Source of the DNA: Neckera pumila
Lineage: Eukaryota > Streptophyta > Bryopsida > Hypnales > Neckeraceae
Direction: 5' to 3'
Assembly: GCA_963969595.1 (NCBI GenBank)
Contig: OZ018411.1
Span: forward strand, 25,170,545 to 25,234,544
DNA: 64,000 bases
Shown here: piece after piece, positions 12,574-23,363 of the stretch
How the letters are laid out: each line of letters starts with the position of its first letter
Position numbering within the stretch: the first letter of the stretch is position 1
Position numbers and translations under genes: made by a program
The notes under the pieces: generated by a model
The model's database searches: none
Seen by the model: the letters and a program-made list of their open reading frames with translations, nothing else
Told to the model about the DNA's origin: nothing

Positions 12574-12828
12574 TTAACCTAACATAAGAAATTTTGTCAA
12601 TTCAATGTGGGGTGTTTTTTTGTGATGCATGGAGATTTTCATTGGAGGTGATTGATGGCATGAAATGCTTCCATCCATGAACAGTTTGAAGCAAAACACA
12701 AGTAAATTGAAAAATGTTGATCAAAACTGTGTTCCTCGAGTTGTGACATCAAAAAAGTTTGGAAAATAGTTATGTATTTCATCATTCTATCAAACAAAAA
12801 GACACCTACATTATGAGGAAATGATTAA

Positions 12829-13050
12829 TCCTTAAAGGACAAAGAGAGGACCCTAGAAATCATCCCTTTTCATTATCGTGTGAATCTTTCCCTTAAAAAT
12901 CTGCAAAAACACTTGTTGGAAGTCAAATTACTATAGAATACCTCCCCTTTTCACAACAAAATTATGAGGATGAATAGTTGAACTTCTATCCTACACAGGA
13001 GATTCTTTGTCATCCATTGGCCACAGAACAGCTACGTCAACGTTTAAGGG
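12829..13050. mobile_element. Short TTAA-flanked element, copy 2
   Basis: TTAA at 12825-12828 and 13051-13054 flank about 222 bp beginning TCCTTAAAGGAC and ending GTTTAAGGG. The ends resemble the larger TTAA family, but the interior is too short to prove relationship. Confidence 0.4.
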
Positions 13051-13054
13051 TTAA

Positions 13055-13517
13055 GGAGACAAATATTACCACAACTTGACAAATGTGGCTTTAGCTTGAA
13101 GTGGGAAGGACAATGGCAGTCTCCCCTTCCAATCCAAGAATTTGCTTACAGACTGCAAGCTAGGGATTTGCCAAGGAATAAGGCCATGACCACATTGCCC
13201 GGCTTGATCTTCTCAAACTTTGAGAATAGATGCTTCAGCAACAATATACAGTGACTCCAAAAGCTGAGTCTATACTTTGTCCAGTTCCAGTCCGTGCACC
13301 ATATGTTGAAAACAAATGGACAAAGTTCAAATGAGCAAATATGAATGTTGTAGTATCCTTTGTGTACTACAATCCTAAAAAATTTGAAGCAAAAAGCAAT
13401 TATGGTTTGGAAGTAAATGAATTCCAAAGCTAACCACCCCATAGACTCAATTATTGATGCGGGGTTCATAATCACTTTAGAAATCGCCTATACTTCTTTT
13501 TTGAACCCCAATGACTT
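13055..13517. other. Intergenic, nothing recognised
   Basis: A minus-strand open frame spans 13146-13475 but has no motif or homology I can name. Confidence 0.4.
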
Positions 13518-15629
13518 CAATATTTTACTACGTGTTGTTGTACATCATTTAAGACCCAACTCCATTGGTAATGTAAAAAGTTGACATATAGGTGCTTCAA
13601 AAAAATTATATATAGAGAAAAATGAAGATAATGTTAATTTGAACGGAATGTGAAGATTTTCAATGAACCAAAGATTGGAGATAGCCATGAAAAATTTACC
13701 TTTTTTGGCCGTGAATTTTTTTTTGGGCCATGTCAAGAAAGGTAAATCTTTGTAAATGTTGCGGAGAATACCGATGCGTTATTGTAAAAACAAGTTGAGG
13801 CTATCATTGATGTTGACGTTTTATTTGACATCATTGAAGACATATTGATGTTTTTCTCGACGTCCAAAAAAGTATAAAGTGCCACTTTAGCGAGCAAACC
13901 CATTTTGACTGTGAATAAGTCAATAAAAATTTCTATGGTTTGTAGTAAAATGCTAACTAAATGTGAAAAAATTAAGGGAAAGGTAGCCAAGTGGCATGCT
14001 TTGCAAAAAAAGGCAATGGATGGATGTGCATCATGGATGAAAAGAGAAGCTCTTTATACAAGTGGTGTGGTAGAAAGATTGACAATCCATATAGGATATG
14101 TAAAGCAAACAACGTCTAGATGTCTGAAACAACATCTATATGTCCAACGGTCAAGCTCTTGTACACAAATTATCTCATATCCTTTGTGTCTCACCATGGA
14201 CAAACAATGGAATTCAGTATAAATATATCCTCTCCACCCTTCATTTTTACTAACTTTCACTGAAGTAATTCCTTCATTTAGCCATTAAAAATTCTCTTGA
14301 TGTTAGATGGTAAGTTTTTTTAATTCTTATTGATTTCAACAATTTTTCTTGTTTTTAACAAGAAATTTTATTTATTTTCATTTTAACTAATTATTTTTTG
14401 TCGAACTTGCCCTATAGGTACAGTATGCACAAATTGATGTTTCAAAAAACGGTTAGACATCTAAGTTGACGTTTCAAAAAGCAAAATTAAAATTCTTAAA
14501 TAGCATGAAAGTGTGCTAACTAGGCATGCCACATCATCATCGATGGTTACCACATTACTTTTTTCACCACCACATTAGGTGCCATGTCATGTGCCACATC
14601 AGCAACAAATCGGATGAAAAAATTCCTACATGGCACTGCCCGCCCATGTGGCGCTGATGTAGAGGTTAGGTGTCTTTCACATGCCACATTGTGGCTTGCT
14701 TGCAAGAACACGTTTCTTGTGATGTTTTAAAAAACAAGCCTATATTTAGCACGTTTTTAATATAACATAGTGCGTTTTTGGCCCGTCTACTATAACAAAT
14801 TTCAGGAGACATCAACGTAGATCAATTCTTTGTCAATGTGAACACCATGTCTTGTTTTTTTAAACATAAAAAAAGATCATTTTTTTATAGTGTTTTGAAT
14901 AGATTTGAAAATATTTGTCCTAATATACAATTAACACAAATCATTTTAATTGGAATTTAGCAACCAAAACAATTATTTTTATCGTCATCTTTTTGAATCC
15001 AATATATTACTTTGTAAGGGTTGCATGCAATACATCTGTTTGGATTGTAGGTGATTAAATGTGATATGACAATAACAAAGTGATATCAAAATTTTGAATG
15101 TTTTGCAGCAAATACTTTTAATTGAAATCCAATAATTTTTCTAATGCATTAAATATATATATTTAGTATGCTATAGAATAACAAAAATATATATGACAAA
15201 ATGTTGACAAACGCATCTAATAAAAATAGAAATAACACATATTGTCAAAATTTTGGTATCACTTTGTTGTTGCTATTTTGTATTAAATCACCTACAATCC
15301 AAACAAATGTATTATATGCAACCCTTACAAACTAATTTGTCGGAATCAAAAAGATGACAATGAAAATGCTTGTTTTGATTGCTAAATTCCAATTAAAATG
15401 ATTTGTGTTAATTGTATATTAGGACAAATATTTTCAAATCTATTCAAAATAGATGCAACAACAGTTCAAACTGCAATCTATAAATCATCTATGATAGTAA
15501 ATGAAACCTCCAATCTTTGGTTCATTGAAAATCTTCAAATTCTGTTCAAATTAATATTACCTTTATTTTTTTCTATTTATAATTTTTTCTTAAATGATGT
15601 ACAACAATATATTGTAAAATATTCATTGT
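13518..15629. mobile_element. Large inverted-repeat element (about 2.1 kb)
   Basis: The first ~170 bp (13518-13700) and last ~145 bp (15485-15629) are inverted copies. Both hold TTGTTGTACATCATTTAAG and, further in, GATTTTCAATGAACCAAAGA. The interior holds a second foldback (14893-15450). No transposase frame is visible. The exact ends and target-site duplication could not be fixed by eye. Confidence 0.65.
14893..15450. repeat. Foldback inside the 13.5-15.6 kb element
   Basis: An arm of about 210 bp starting TTTTGAATAGATTTG at 14893 is mirrored to 15450. The matching inner blocks are GGATTGTAGGTGATT at about 15045 and AATCACCTACAATCC at about 15288. About 130 bp of loop separates the arms, so a transcript could fold into a long imperfect hairpin. 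Confidence 0.7.
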
Positions 15630-18592
15630 AAGTCTCATACCTGATGCACTTTGGCAACATGGTTGGAGAAGACATTCAAGAGCCCTCCACGAGATAATGC
15701 TCTCCACAACCCTAAAGTTTTAAAATTGTGCCTCTGCAAGACCATGACAATAAGCCAAACCTCTTAGTGCTGCTCTAAGCCCCATCATGATCTTCAAATC
15801 CTCAGTTTAACATACGCATATATATCTGTAGCAAACAAATGAATATAAATGGTGATATCCATTCCTCAACATAATCGTCCATAATTGAATGGATTTTTCA
15901 AACTTTGAGGGATAATTGTCGTATACAATTGAATGGGTTTTTCAGACTTTGAAGGATTGTGAATGTATTGAATTGTAAGTAGGACGAGTTGGGATGGTTG
16001 AATCTCATCTAATGGAGAGTGTACATGCCAAGGTCGGCTTGGAGCACCCAATTCTAACAGTGTAGCCTAGTACTCTAGGATCACATTTCCTGCAACCGCA
16101 CCTGATGGATTAGATTGGCATTAATGCCTTCCCAGATAATTAATTAACATTGAAAATTGTAATTCAACAAATGCTTTAAAATAGAAAGATTCATTTTTTT
16201 CCATATAGAAAAGGTTTTTTTAAATAATTATTTTCAAATTTTTTGGCATGTATTTTAAAAAATGTTTTTTGGCAATCTTGACCATCTAGTACATAACTAA
16301 AAATGGGTGGTTTGAAGTCTTATTCAATAGAACTTTTTCTTCTAGCTTGGAATAAACTTCAAATTTTTTTGTTTTCAAAGCAACCAATTGAACTAACAGC
16401 ATTTATGTCGAAAGTCCTTCTAAATGTAGAGGCCATACATTGCTTGGGTACCTTGTTCAAGGAATAGGGGATTGAGCATTGAATCTATAAGCTCACGAGT
16501 CTAGAAGTCTATATTTATAGACAACTTCTACGATTATAGGTGTCTACATTATATATATCCATATTATAGTGTACCTATATTATAGGTGTATATATTATAA
16601 ATACATCTAAATGGTTGTAGCTACGTACCTACAACCAGGTTCAAGACTCGTAGGCTCACATCTCTACACTTACACACTAGCATCGATGTCAATGAATATA
16701 ACAACTCATGAGAAATTGCCCTTAGGAGAAGGACTTAAAAAGTAGGAGGTGCAGAAACTGACCATTTAAGAGCATATTGGCTTAGAATCTCTTTTATGTG
16801 GATCAAAGAAATTTTTTAACAAATTTTCAAGGAAAAAAGAGAGGGAGAGACATCCATCACAATTTGATTCATAATTTTTAGACTTAAATTGGATTAGATA
16901 TGATTTTCTGAATTTCATAGTAGTAGGGTGCTATTGAAGTCCATAGGCCATTAAATGTCAAACAATTGTCCATCAATGGTGGAATTGGAGTTCAAAAATG
17001 AAGGTGTACAAACCTTAAACTTGAACAATACGATATATATAATTGCCTAGGATGGCACAAAGTATCTCACCTCTCATATCTCCTCATTCTTTACGTTGAA
17101 ATTTTGTTTACTTCCAAATCAAACTCACTCCCCAACCACTCAAAAAACTATACAATAGTAATCCTGAATTGCTATCAATTCACATCATTGGATAGGGTTT
17201 TTGTTCTTGTAGTAAAAATTCATGGTATATTGTACATGAAGGTCCGATTTGGCACCAGAGTGCCAAAATTGAATTCCCGCGTCGAATTTTCAAGGGTCCA
17301 TGTCATCTTAGTCCATTCACAAGATGACATGTGGCATTTTTTTACAAAAATGACTTCATTTCTAACATCTAATCTTCATGTAGGATAATCTAGGAACAAG
17401 TCTTGGAGCATGCATAGAATACAGACAAACTACTTTACACTGTGTAAGCCATTTTTTTTGCGACTTTCTAAAATAAGGTGCTCTCCACCTTGGGACTCTG
17501 CCTTCATGGTCCAAGCACCTTATTTTAGGAAAGTTCCTCAAGAAGGTGCCTTATCCTATAAGAGCCTATCGTCATTGCCCTACTGGACCTCTAGAGCCTG
17601 GAGGACCGTCTGTATGGTGCATTGAAGGTGCTGTAAGTTTCCATTGCAAAAATGGAGGCCTGGTTGGATGTGCCTCTTGGATTTGAGGCTAGGTTGACTT
17701 CACGTTAAAATCATATTGACCATCTGATATTCTAAGATGAGTAGATGGGAGCTCCATCATTACTGTAAAGCAAGCCTAAACATGTGGCACCTATTTATTT
17801 CCTTCTTAGAAATAAGAAGGTCCAGTCAACCCTCTAGGTCCTCCAACTCTACATTTCCAGCTTACATGAACCAAAGCCGGGAGGGCCATTTGGACAAACA
17901 AGAATTGCATCTTGTGCAATGGAACCTGCCTAAGAGCCGATCTCTATTAGGCTCCTAGACCTCCAGAATTTGGAGGCAAGCGTTCAAGAGCCTGGACATC
18001 CAGCAGGATATATCCAATCTCGATTGGGTTGCTTGTCAGCTCTAAATTAGCAATGACCAAAGCAAAAGTAGGTCTTCTTCTCAGAAATTGTGACACACAA
18101 GCCAAAGTCCAGGCCCTCCAACTTTGTAAAGCTGATTTGCAAGAATTGAAGGCTGGAGGTCCAATTACAGGTCCGGCCGGAGTGCGACCGGCAAAAGAGA
18201 ATGCTTGGACCTCCTGAACTTGGAGGTCCAAGAGCCCAATGGAGATGCGCTCTGAGCCTGGAGGGCTGGCTAGACAAACAAAAATTGCATCTTGTGCAGC
18301 TTGGAACTAGTATTTTTTTTTCTGGCAATTTGTCGTCAATTTGCACCAAAATTATGGACCTTGCACCAAACCCATAGAACAAAATAGGACTTAAAGGTTG
18401 GAAAATTGCCAAAAAACTTCAAATAAAAAAAAAACTTGGATGAAATCGCTAGATTGTGGATGAAAACTAAATTATGGATATGTGATATGTACTAATGTGA
18501 TATTTTCTATCCAATATGTGGATGAATGTTGAAATTTGGAACACCACTATAACATTTAATATCGCCAATTTGGCACTTCATCAAAAATGAAA
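15630..18592. other. Intergenic DNA with small repeats
   Basis: No gene is supported. 16473-16560 is an inverted copy of about 59350-59440 (shared TTATAGGTGTCTA and GAATCTAT blocks). Around 17876-17930 and 18256-18308 a block containing AATTGCATCTTGTGCA is repeated directly about 380 bp apart. 17400-18300 is more GC-rich but frames are short and unrelated to known proteins. Confidence 0.45.
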
Positions 18593-18609
18593 AAAAAAAA
18601 AAAAAAAAA
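18593..18609 (+). repeat. Poly-A tract at the edge of the CDPK promoter island
   Basis: A run of adenines marks an abrupt switch from AT-rich intergenic DNA to the GC-richer upstream region of the kinase gene. Confidence 0.7.
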
Positions 18610-19932
18610 ATGCCTGGAACCCGCCTATGGGCTCACAGAACCAACCAGCCTTGCCACCACGCTCACAGGAGGATACCAACCAGCACTCAGGCAGCCCGGA
18701 ATGGATGCCGACGAATAGCTCCAACCATTCATCCCCCCAGCAAGCAGTCCTGGCCGCCCAACTCTTCCTTTGCGCTCCGAGATTCCAGATCTGCCGCTTC
18801 TTTTGTGGACCATCCCTGCTGCTCGAGCTCCCTGCGCGGAATTTTCCACTTCGGATCCTGCGTCGGCACATGCCGCTCTCCGTCGGACGGAGTGATCCGG
18901 CCAAACCCAAGCGTGACTGCCCGACGAACGTCTTTGGATTCTTCAGTCGCGAAGGATGACGTGACGTATTGAAGTCCAGTGCCGGCCGCTTCAGTGCCTG
19001 CCTTCGTCGTTTCCATCACACACTACTGTACTGAAAAAGCTTCACAGCACTGCAACAGGTATAGCAGTAAGCAGCAGTAACTTAGCAGCGACGATGATGT
19101 GGAATTGTGGATGCCCTCTTTCTAATTTGAAATGCCAGCAGAGTTCAGAGTTCGGTGACTTCCCAGTCGTCTGTTTGACTGATTCGCAAGTAGCCTTGCT
19201 TTCCCATCGGTTTGACGACTTTATCTCCTAGTTTTCTAGCTCGGGACACTTGGGGTCGTTGCTGGTTCCATGAACTGCCGGTAATAGCTCGGGGACACAT
19301 GTTTCGTCCAACATAGAGGAATTATCATTGCACGCATTGATGGAATTATCGGGGAAAGTTCACCCCGGCAGTATGAATGGACGCGTCGTTGACATGTTCC
19401 TCTCTGGTTCCCGAGTGAGGAGTTTGCAGCCCTTGCTCACAAGAAACCCTCATTCCAAGTGAGCGAGGAACTTATGCGTAGTGGGCTTCTAGGTATATGG
19501 TTTTTGTCGGTAAGCTTGCAGACAGAGTTTTGTGGAATAGGTTTCTTGTTTGGGTGATGGTGTTGTGTGGGGGAAGCATGCTGTGGAAGTTCTGAGTGGC
19601 AACTTTAGCCGGCCGGGTGAGAGCCACCACGTGAGAGCGAGCTGCTTACCTTGTTCGTCCTAACCCTCTGATGTGGTGCAAACCCTTCGCTCTTGTTTAA
19701 TCTTTGAGTAAGGACGGTCTGTAGGCGGGGATTGTGCTCGCGACGTATCAGCTGTATTTGCTGCTTGTTTTCCGGGTTTGTGTCGGTTGCTTGACTGATG
19801 TGGTTCCGTGACCTAATTTGGCCGTCCACGAATGGGGTTCACTCTCACTGATGCGAATGTTGGAATTTGCAGAGTGTGGTGAGTGAGCTCGAGGGCGTTT
19901 CAACGTGTGCGGTGGTGGGGCAATAGGGTGCT
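18610..19932 (+). promoter_or_regulatory. Promoter and 5' leader of the CDPK gene, with a probable 5'-UTR intron
   Basis: GC-richer than its surroundings. A donor-like CTAG|GTATAT near 19492 and an acceptor-like TTTGCAG|AG at about 19872 would remove an intron of about 0.38 kb from the leader. The stop TAG at 19924, in frame with the start, excludes an upstream coding extension in this frame. I cannot place the transcription start. Confidence 0.4.
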
Positions 19933-21678
19933 ATGGGGAATACGAGTGGACGGGCAAGGAAGACGCGGGCGGGAGGAGGGGGGATGAATACGGGCGGCTC
20001 TCACGATACGCGGCAGAAGAACGAGAGCGTACAGTCGACGATCAGTGCGGGTAGCGCGGGCAGAGTGCAAGGCAGCAGCCACGGGGTTAGTGGCCATGCG
20101 ACGGGGAGCAGTCACGCAGGGACCACGCGTCCGCCGAGCACGCACGCCGCTGGGGGCGCGCGTCCCGCGAGCACCCATGGCGCAAGACCTAGCAGCGGTG
20201 CGACTGAGCGGGCTCCTGCTCCCGTGCCGAAGCCGCGGCCCCCGACGTTGAGTTCGGTGAACTCCGGCGTCTTGGGGAAGCCGCTGGTGGATATTCGCCA
20301 GATTTATACGTTGGGGCGAGAACTCGGCCGCGGCCAATTCGGCGTTACCTACTTGTGTACCCACAAGGATACGGGGGCGGTGTTGGCGTGCAAGAGCATC
20401 GCCAAGCGCAAGCTGACCAGCAAGGAGGACATCGAGGATGTCAAGCGGGAGGTGCAGATCATGCACCATCTTTCTGGGACGCCCAACATTGTGGAACTGT
20501 CTGGTGTGTACGAGGACAAGCACTCCGTGCACTTGGTGATGGAGCTTTGTGCGGGCGGTGAGCTGTTCGACCGCATCATCGCCAAGGGGCATTACAGCGA
20601 GCGCGCCGCGGCCGACATGTGCCGAGTGATCGTGAACGTGGTACACCGCTGCCACTCGTTGGGCGTGTTCCACCGCGACTTGAAACCCGAGAATTTTCTG
20701 TTGTCCAGCAAGGACGAGGACGCGCCTCTGAAGGCTACGGACTTCGGTCTGTCGACCTTCTTCAAGCACGGGGAGCTTTTCCAGGACATCGTGGGCAGCG
20801 CCTATTATGTGGCGCCTGAGGTTTTGCGACGCAGCTATGGCCCCGAAGCTGATGTGTGGAGTGCGGGTGTGATTGTCTACATCCTCCTGTGCGGAGTTCC
20901 TCCCTTCTGGGCCGAAACCGAGCAAGGCATATTCGACGCCGTGTTGCGAGGGAAAATTGATTTTGAGGCCGATCCGTGGCCCAAAATCTCAGGCGGGGCC
21001 AAAGACCTGGTGACAAAAATGCTGAACCCTGATGTCAGAGAACGTCTGACTGCGCAACAGGTGTTGACCCATCCATGGATGAAGGTGGACGGCGATGCGT
21101 CCGACGAGCCACTCGACAATGCGGTGCTGACTCGACTGAAGAACTTCTCGGCTGCGAACAAGATGAAGAAGCTGGCACTGAAGGTGATCGCCGAGAGCCT
21201 CTCGGAGGAAGAGATCGTTGGCTTGCGGGAGCTTTTCAAGTCTATCGACACCGACCACAGTGGCACAGTTACATTCGAGGAGCTCAAGGAGGGCTTGATC
21301 AGACAGGGCACGAAACTTAGAGAGTCCGACATCCGGAAGCTGATGGAAGCCGCGGATGTCGATGGGAATGGCAATATCGACTTCAACGAGTTTATTTCGG
21401 CGACGATGCACATGAACAAGACGCAGAAGGAGGATCATCTGTTCGCAGCATTCCAGCACTTCGACACGGACAACAGTGGGTACATCACCATTGACGAGCT
21501 CCAGGAAGCCATGGAGAAGAACGGCATGGGCGATCCCGCAACCATTCAAGAGATCATCAACGAGGTGGACACTGACAACGACGGCCGAATCGATTACGAC
21601 GAATTCGTGGCCATGATGCGCAAAGGCAATCCGGGCACCGAAGACGGCGACAAGCTCAACAAGCCTAGACACAGGTAG
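19933..21678 (+). CDS. Calcium-dependent protein kinase (CDPK), coding region without introns
   Basis: 581 aa from the ATG at 19933; an in-frame TAG lies three codons upstream. MGNTSGR at the N-terminus is a myristoylation signal, followed by a low-complexity Ser/Gly/Ala/Arg variable domain to about residue 120. The kinase domain spans about 125-383: glycine loop GRGQFG, Lys154 in [12 protein letters not shown] with Asp249, and DFG with Asp270. The autoinhibitory junction follows ([20 protein letters not shown]). Four EF-hands start near 439, 475, 511 and 546, each with canonical DxDxxG loops, so all four should bind calcium. The enzyme is a Ser/Thr kinase that phosphorylates targets on calcium rise, probably membrane-tethered by lipid. 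Most plant CDPK genes that I know have several coding introns; this one has none. No cysteine follows the myristoylated glycine in the first residues, so palmitoylation is not evident. Confidence 0.97.
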   Translation: MGNTSGRARKTRAGGGGMNTGGSHDTRQKNESVQSTISAGSAGRVQGSSHGVSGHATGSSHAGTTRPPSTHAAGGARPASTHGARPSSGATERAPAPVPKPRPPTLSSVNSGVLGKPLVDIRQIYTLGRELGRGQFGVTYLCTHKDTGAVLACKSIAKRKLTSKEDIEDVKREVQIMHHLSGTPNIVELSGVYEDKHSVHLVMELCAGGELFDRIIAKGHYSERAAADMCRVIVNVVHRCHSLGVFHRDLKPENFLLSSKDEDAPLKATDFGLSTFFKHGELFQDIVGSAYYVAPEVLRRSYGPEADVWSAGVIVYILLCGVPPFWAETEQGIFDAVLRGKIDFEADPWPKISGGAKDLVTKMLNPDVRERLTAQQVLTHPWMKVDGDASDEPLDNAVLTRLKNFSAANKMKKLALKVIAESLSEEEIVGLRELFKSIDTDHSGTVTFEELKEGLIRQGTKLRESDIRKLMEAADVDGNGNIDFNEFISATMHMNKTQKEDHLFAAFQHFDTDNSGYITIDELQEAMEKNGMGDPATIQEIINEVDTDNDGRIDYDEFVAMMRKGNPGTEDGDKLNKPRHR

Positions 21679-22800
21679 TAGCACTCCGTGGTCCTGACAA
21701 TCCAGGCGTCTCTGATCGGCACCCACCTGCAGCAATGTATTAGATCGGATTGTGTCCATACTCTTCTTTCAGGTACTGGACAATGGTGAGCTCGCTGCGT
21801 TAGTAGATCCTGACGAGATATATTTTGTTCTGGTCCAGTTCTCAGGCAGATAACGTTTAAGTATATGTACTTGAAGCTTTTTGATGCTTTAGGACTGCCG
21901 CGACATGAGTTGGAGGTGCTGTTTGTAGCAGATGAAGTTTTCAGAAGTCTTATGCGACCGAGGATCATTGGATAAACGGGCCAAGGGCGGCTTAGCTGGT
22001 TTCATTATGTATGGCTAGAATGGAGGGTACCCTGGGAGGGTGTATGTGCATCACTTCAGGATTTGTTTCCGGAACATAGCTCCTGTGAATTTTTTAATAA
22101 CAATGTTCTGAGATTAACAATGATGTTTATGTATCCTCGAAGTACAGCAAAGTATGAAACTCTCGCTGGCATTGGATTATGGAATGTTTTTTTCGTTGTT
22201 GTTTCCCAGTGAAGTTCCAAATTGAAGGTGTTTTTTCAAGAATTCATTGACTTGATTGTTCTCCATATTGGACATGATTTTCGTAGGTTGCATTTAAGGT
22301 AGAGGATACTATTCTCATGACTCTCAAGCATTTTGACATATGTAGGAGTGATTTCTGGGAAATGCATAGAGCAGTGGTGAGATTTGTGTAAAATTTGCCA
22401 AATCTGTGGAGTTCAAATTTTGATTGCGATGTATGGAATTCTTATACAATTTCAAAGTGGAAGATTGCAGGCCGTAGGCAAACCCATTTTATTCAAGATC
22501 TGTAGCCACAGACATAGCCAAGTCGGTGGGACTTATTAACGGACTTGTCGATAAGTCCAACTAAGTGTATGAGCCGATGAGTTGCTCCAATAGCGATCAG
22601 TACAGGAGCAAGAGCAGTTTTTTTTTTAGGGATTTGGTATTTTCTTCATTATACTTTCTGGTCTCAGGGTTCGTTTTACTTTTGACGAATCGCTTTCTTA
22701 GTTCCTGGAGTCCGAATTAGGTTACGTAAGTGTTCGACATTTACCATCAATGCTTGGTGTTCACGATGTACGTGGGACATGATGTACAACACTCTACCTG
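21679..22800 (+). other. 3' flank of the CDPK gene
   Basis: Gene-like composition to about 22100, probably 3' UTR, then AT-rich. Nothing else is recognised. Confidence 0.4.
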
Positions 22801-22802
22801 TA

Positions 22803-23361
22803 CAGTGGCCTACAACAAAGGTTGATTCGCCCCATTTTTTTTGACCCTCACGTTGTAATTCATTTTGCACATTTGATGTGTACAATTACTTTATCAAGGT
22901 ACAATTACTTTATCAAGGTACAATTACTTTATCAAGGTACAATTACTTTATCAAAATCTAAGTACAATAAAGAGATATGGATTTTCAATAATCTGGTCAC
23001 TATTGAAGTTCCCATTGTAGCCTCTACTAAGGGAATTGTGAAACTTTTTTGGAGATGTTTGTTGAAGGAAAGATGTGCGTATGGATGTTTCGTATGTACC
23101 TCCGCAATTGAATTAAAAAAAATTCATCATTCTTGTTTTTCTAGGAGTTTTCATGTGAAACCATGAAAAAAAATTAAAAAAACATTAACCAACAAATGGA
23201 GTCTTGATTTCTTTAAATTAAAAATTTGGTTTGCTCAAGGGGGATTGTGTTAGATACAAATGTTGATTGACGGAAACAAGAAATGCCAACTACGTTATGA
23301 GTAATACCCAAAAAATTGAAGGGTCCAAATAGGGGGCGTCAACCTTTGTTGTAGGCCACTG
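22803..23361. mobile_element. TA-flanked MITE, copy FB0 (shortened relative of the 62-kb foldbacks)
   Basis: TA at 22801-22802 and 23362-23363 flank an element of about 559 bp. The inverted ends are CAGTGGCCTACAACAAAGG and its mirror. The right 400 bp matches the right arm of the element at 61954-62828 (for example TTTTTTGGAGATG and GAAGGAAAGATGTGCGT). The left arm is largely missing. TA target and a CAGT start fit Tc1/mariner-type insertion. Confidence 0.75.
22882..22957 (+). repeat. 19-bp tandem repeat, four copies
   Basis: The unit ACAATTACTTTATCAAGGT is repeated head to tail at 22882, 22901, 22920 and 22939; the last copy diverges at its end. It lies inside MITE FB0 at the place corresponding to the loop of the full-length foldbacks. 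Confidence 0.95.
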
Positions 23362-23363
23362 TA

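Noticed and set aside
19900..20925. Long minus-strand open frame (341 codons) over the CDPK N-terminal half
   Set aside because: It lies exactly opposite a conserved kinase gene; high-GC coding DNA often leaves the antisense frame open. No family motif is present. The same applies to 20989-21759 on the minus strand.
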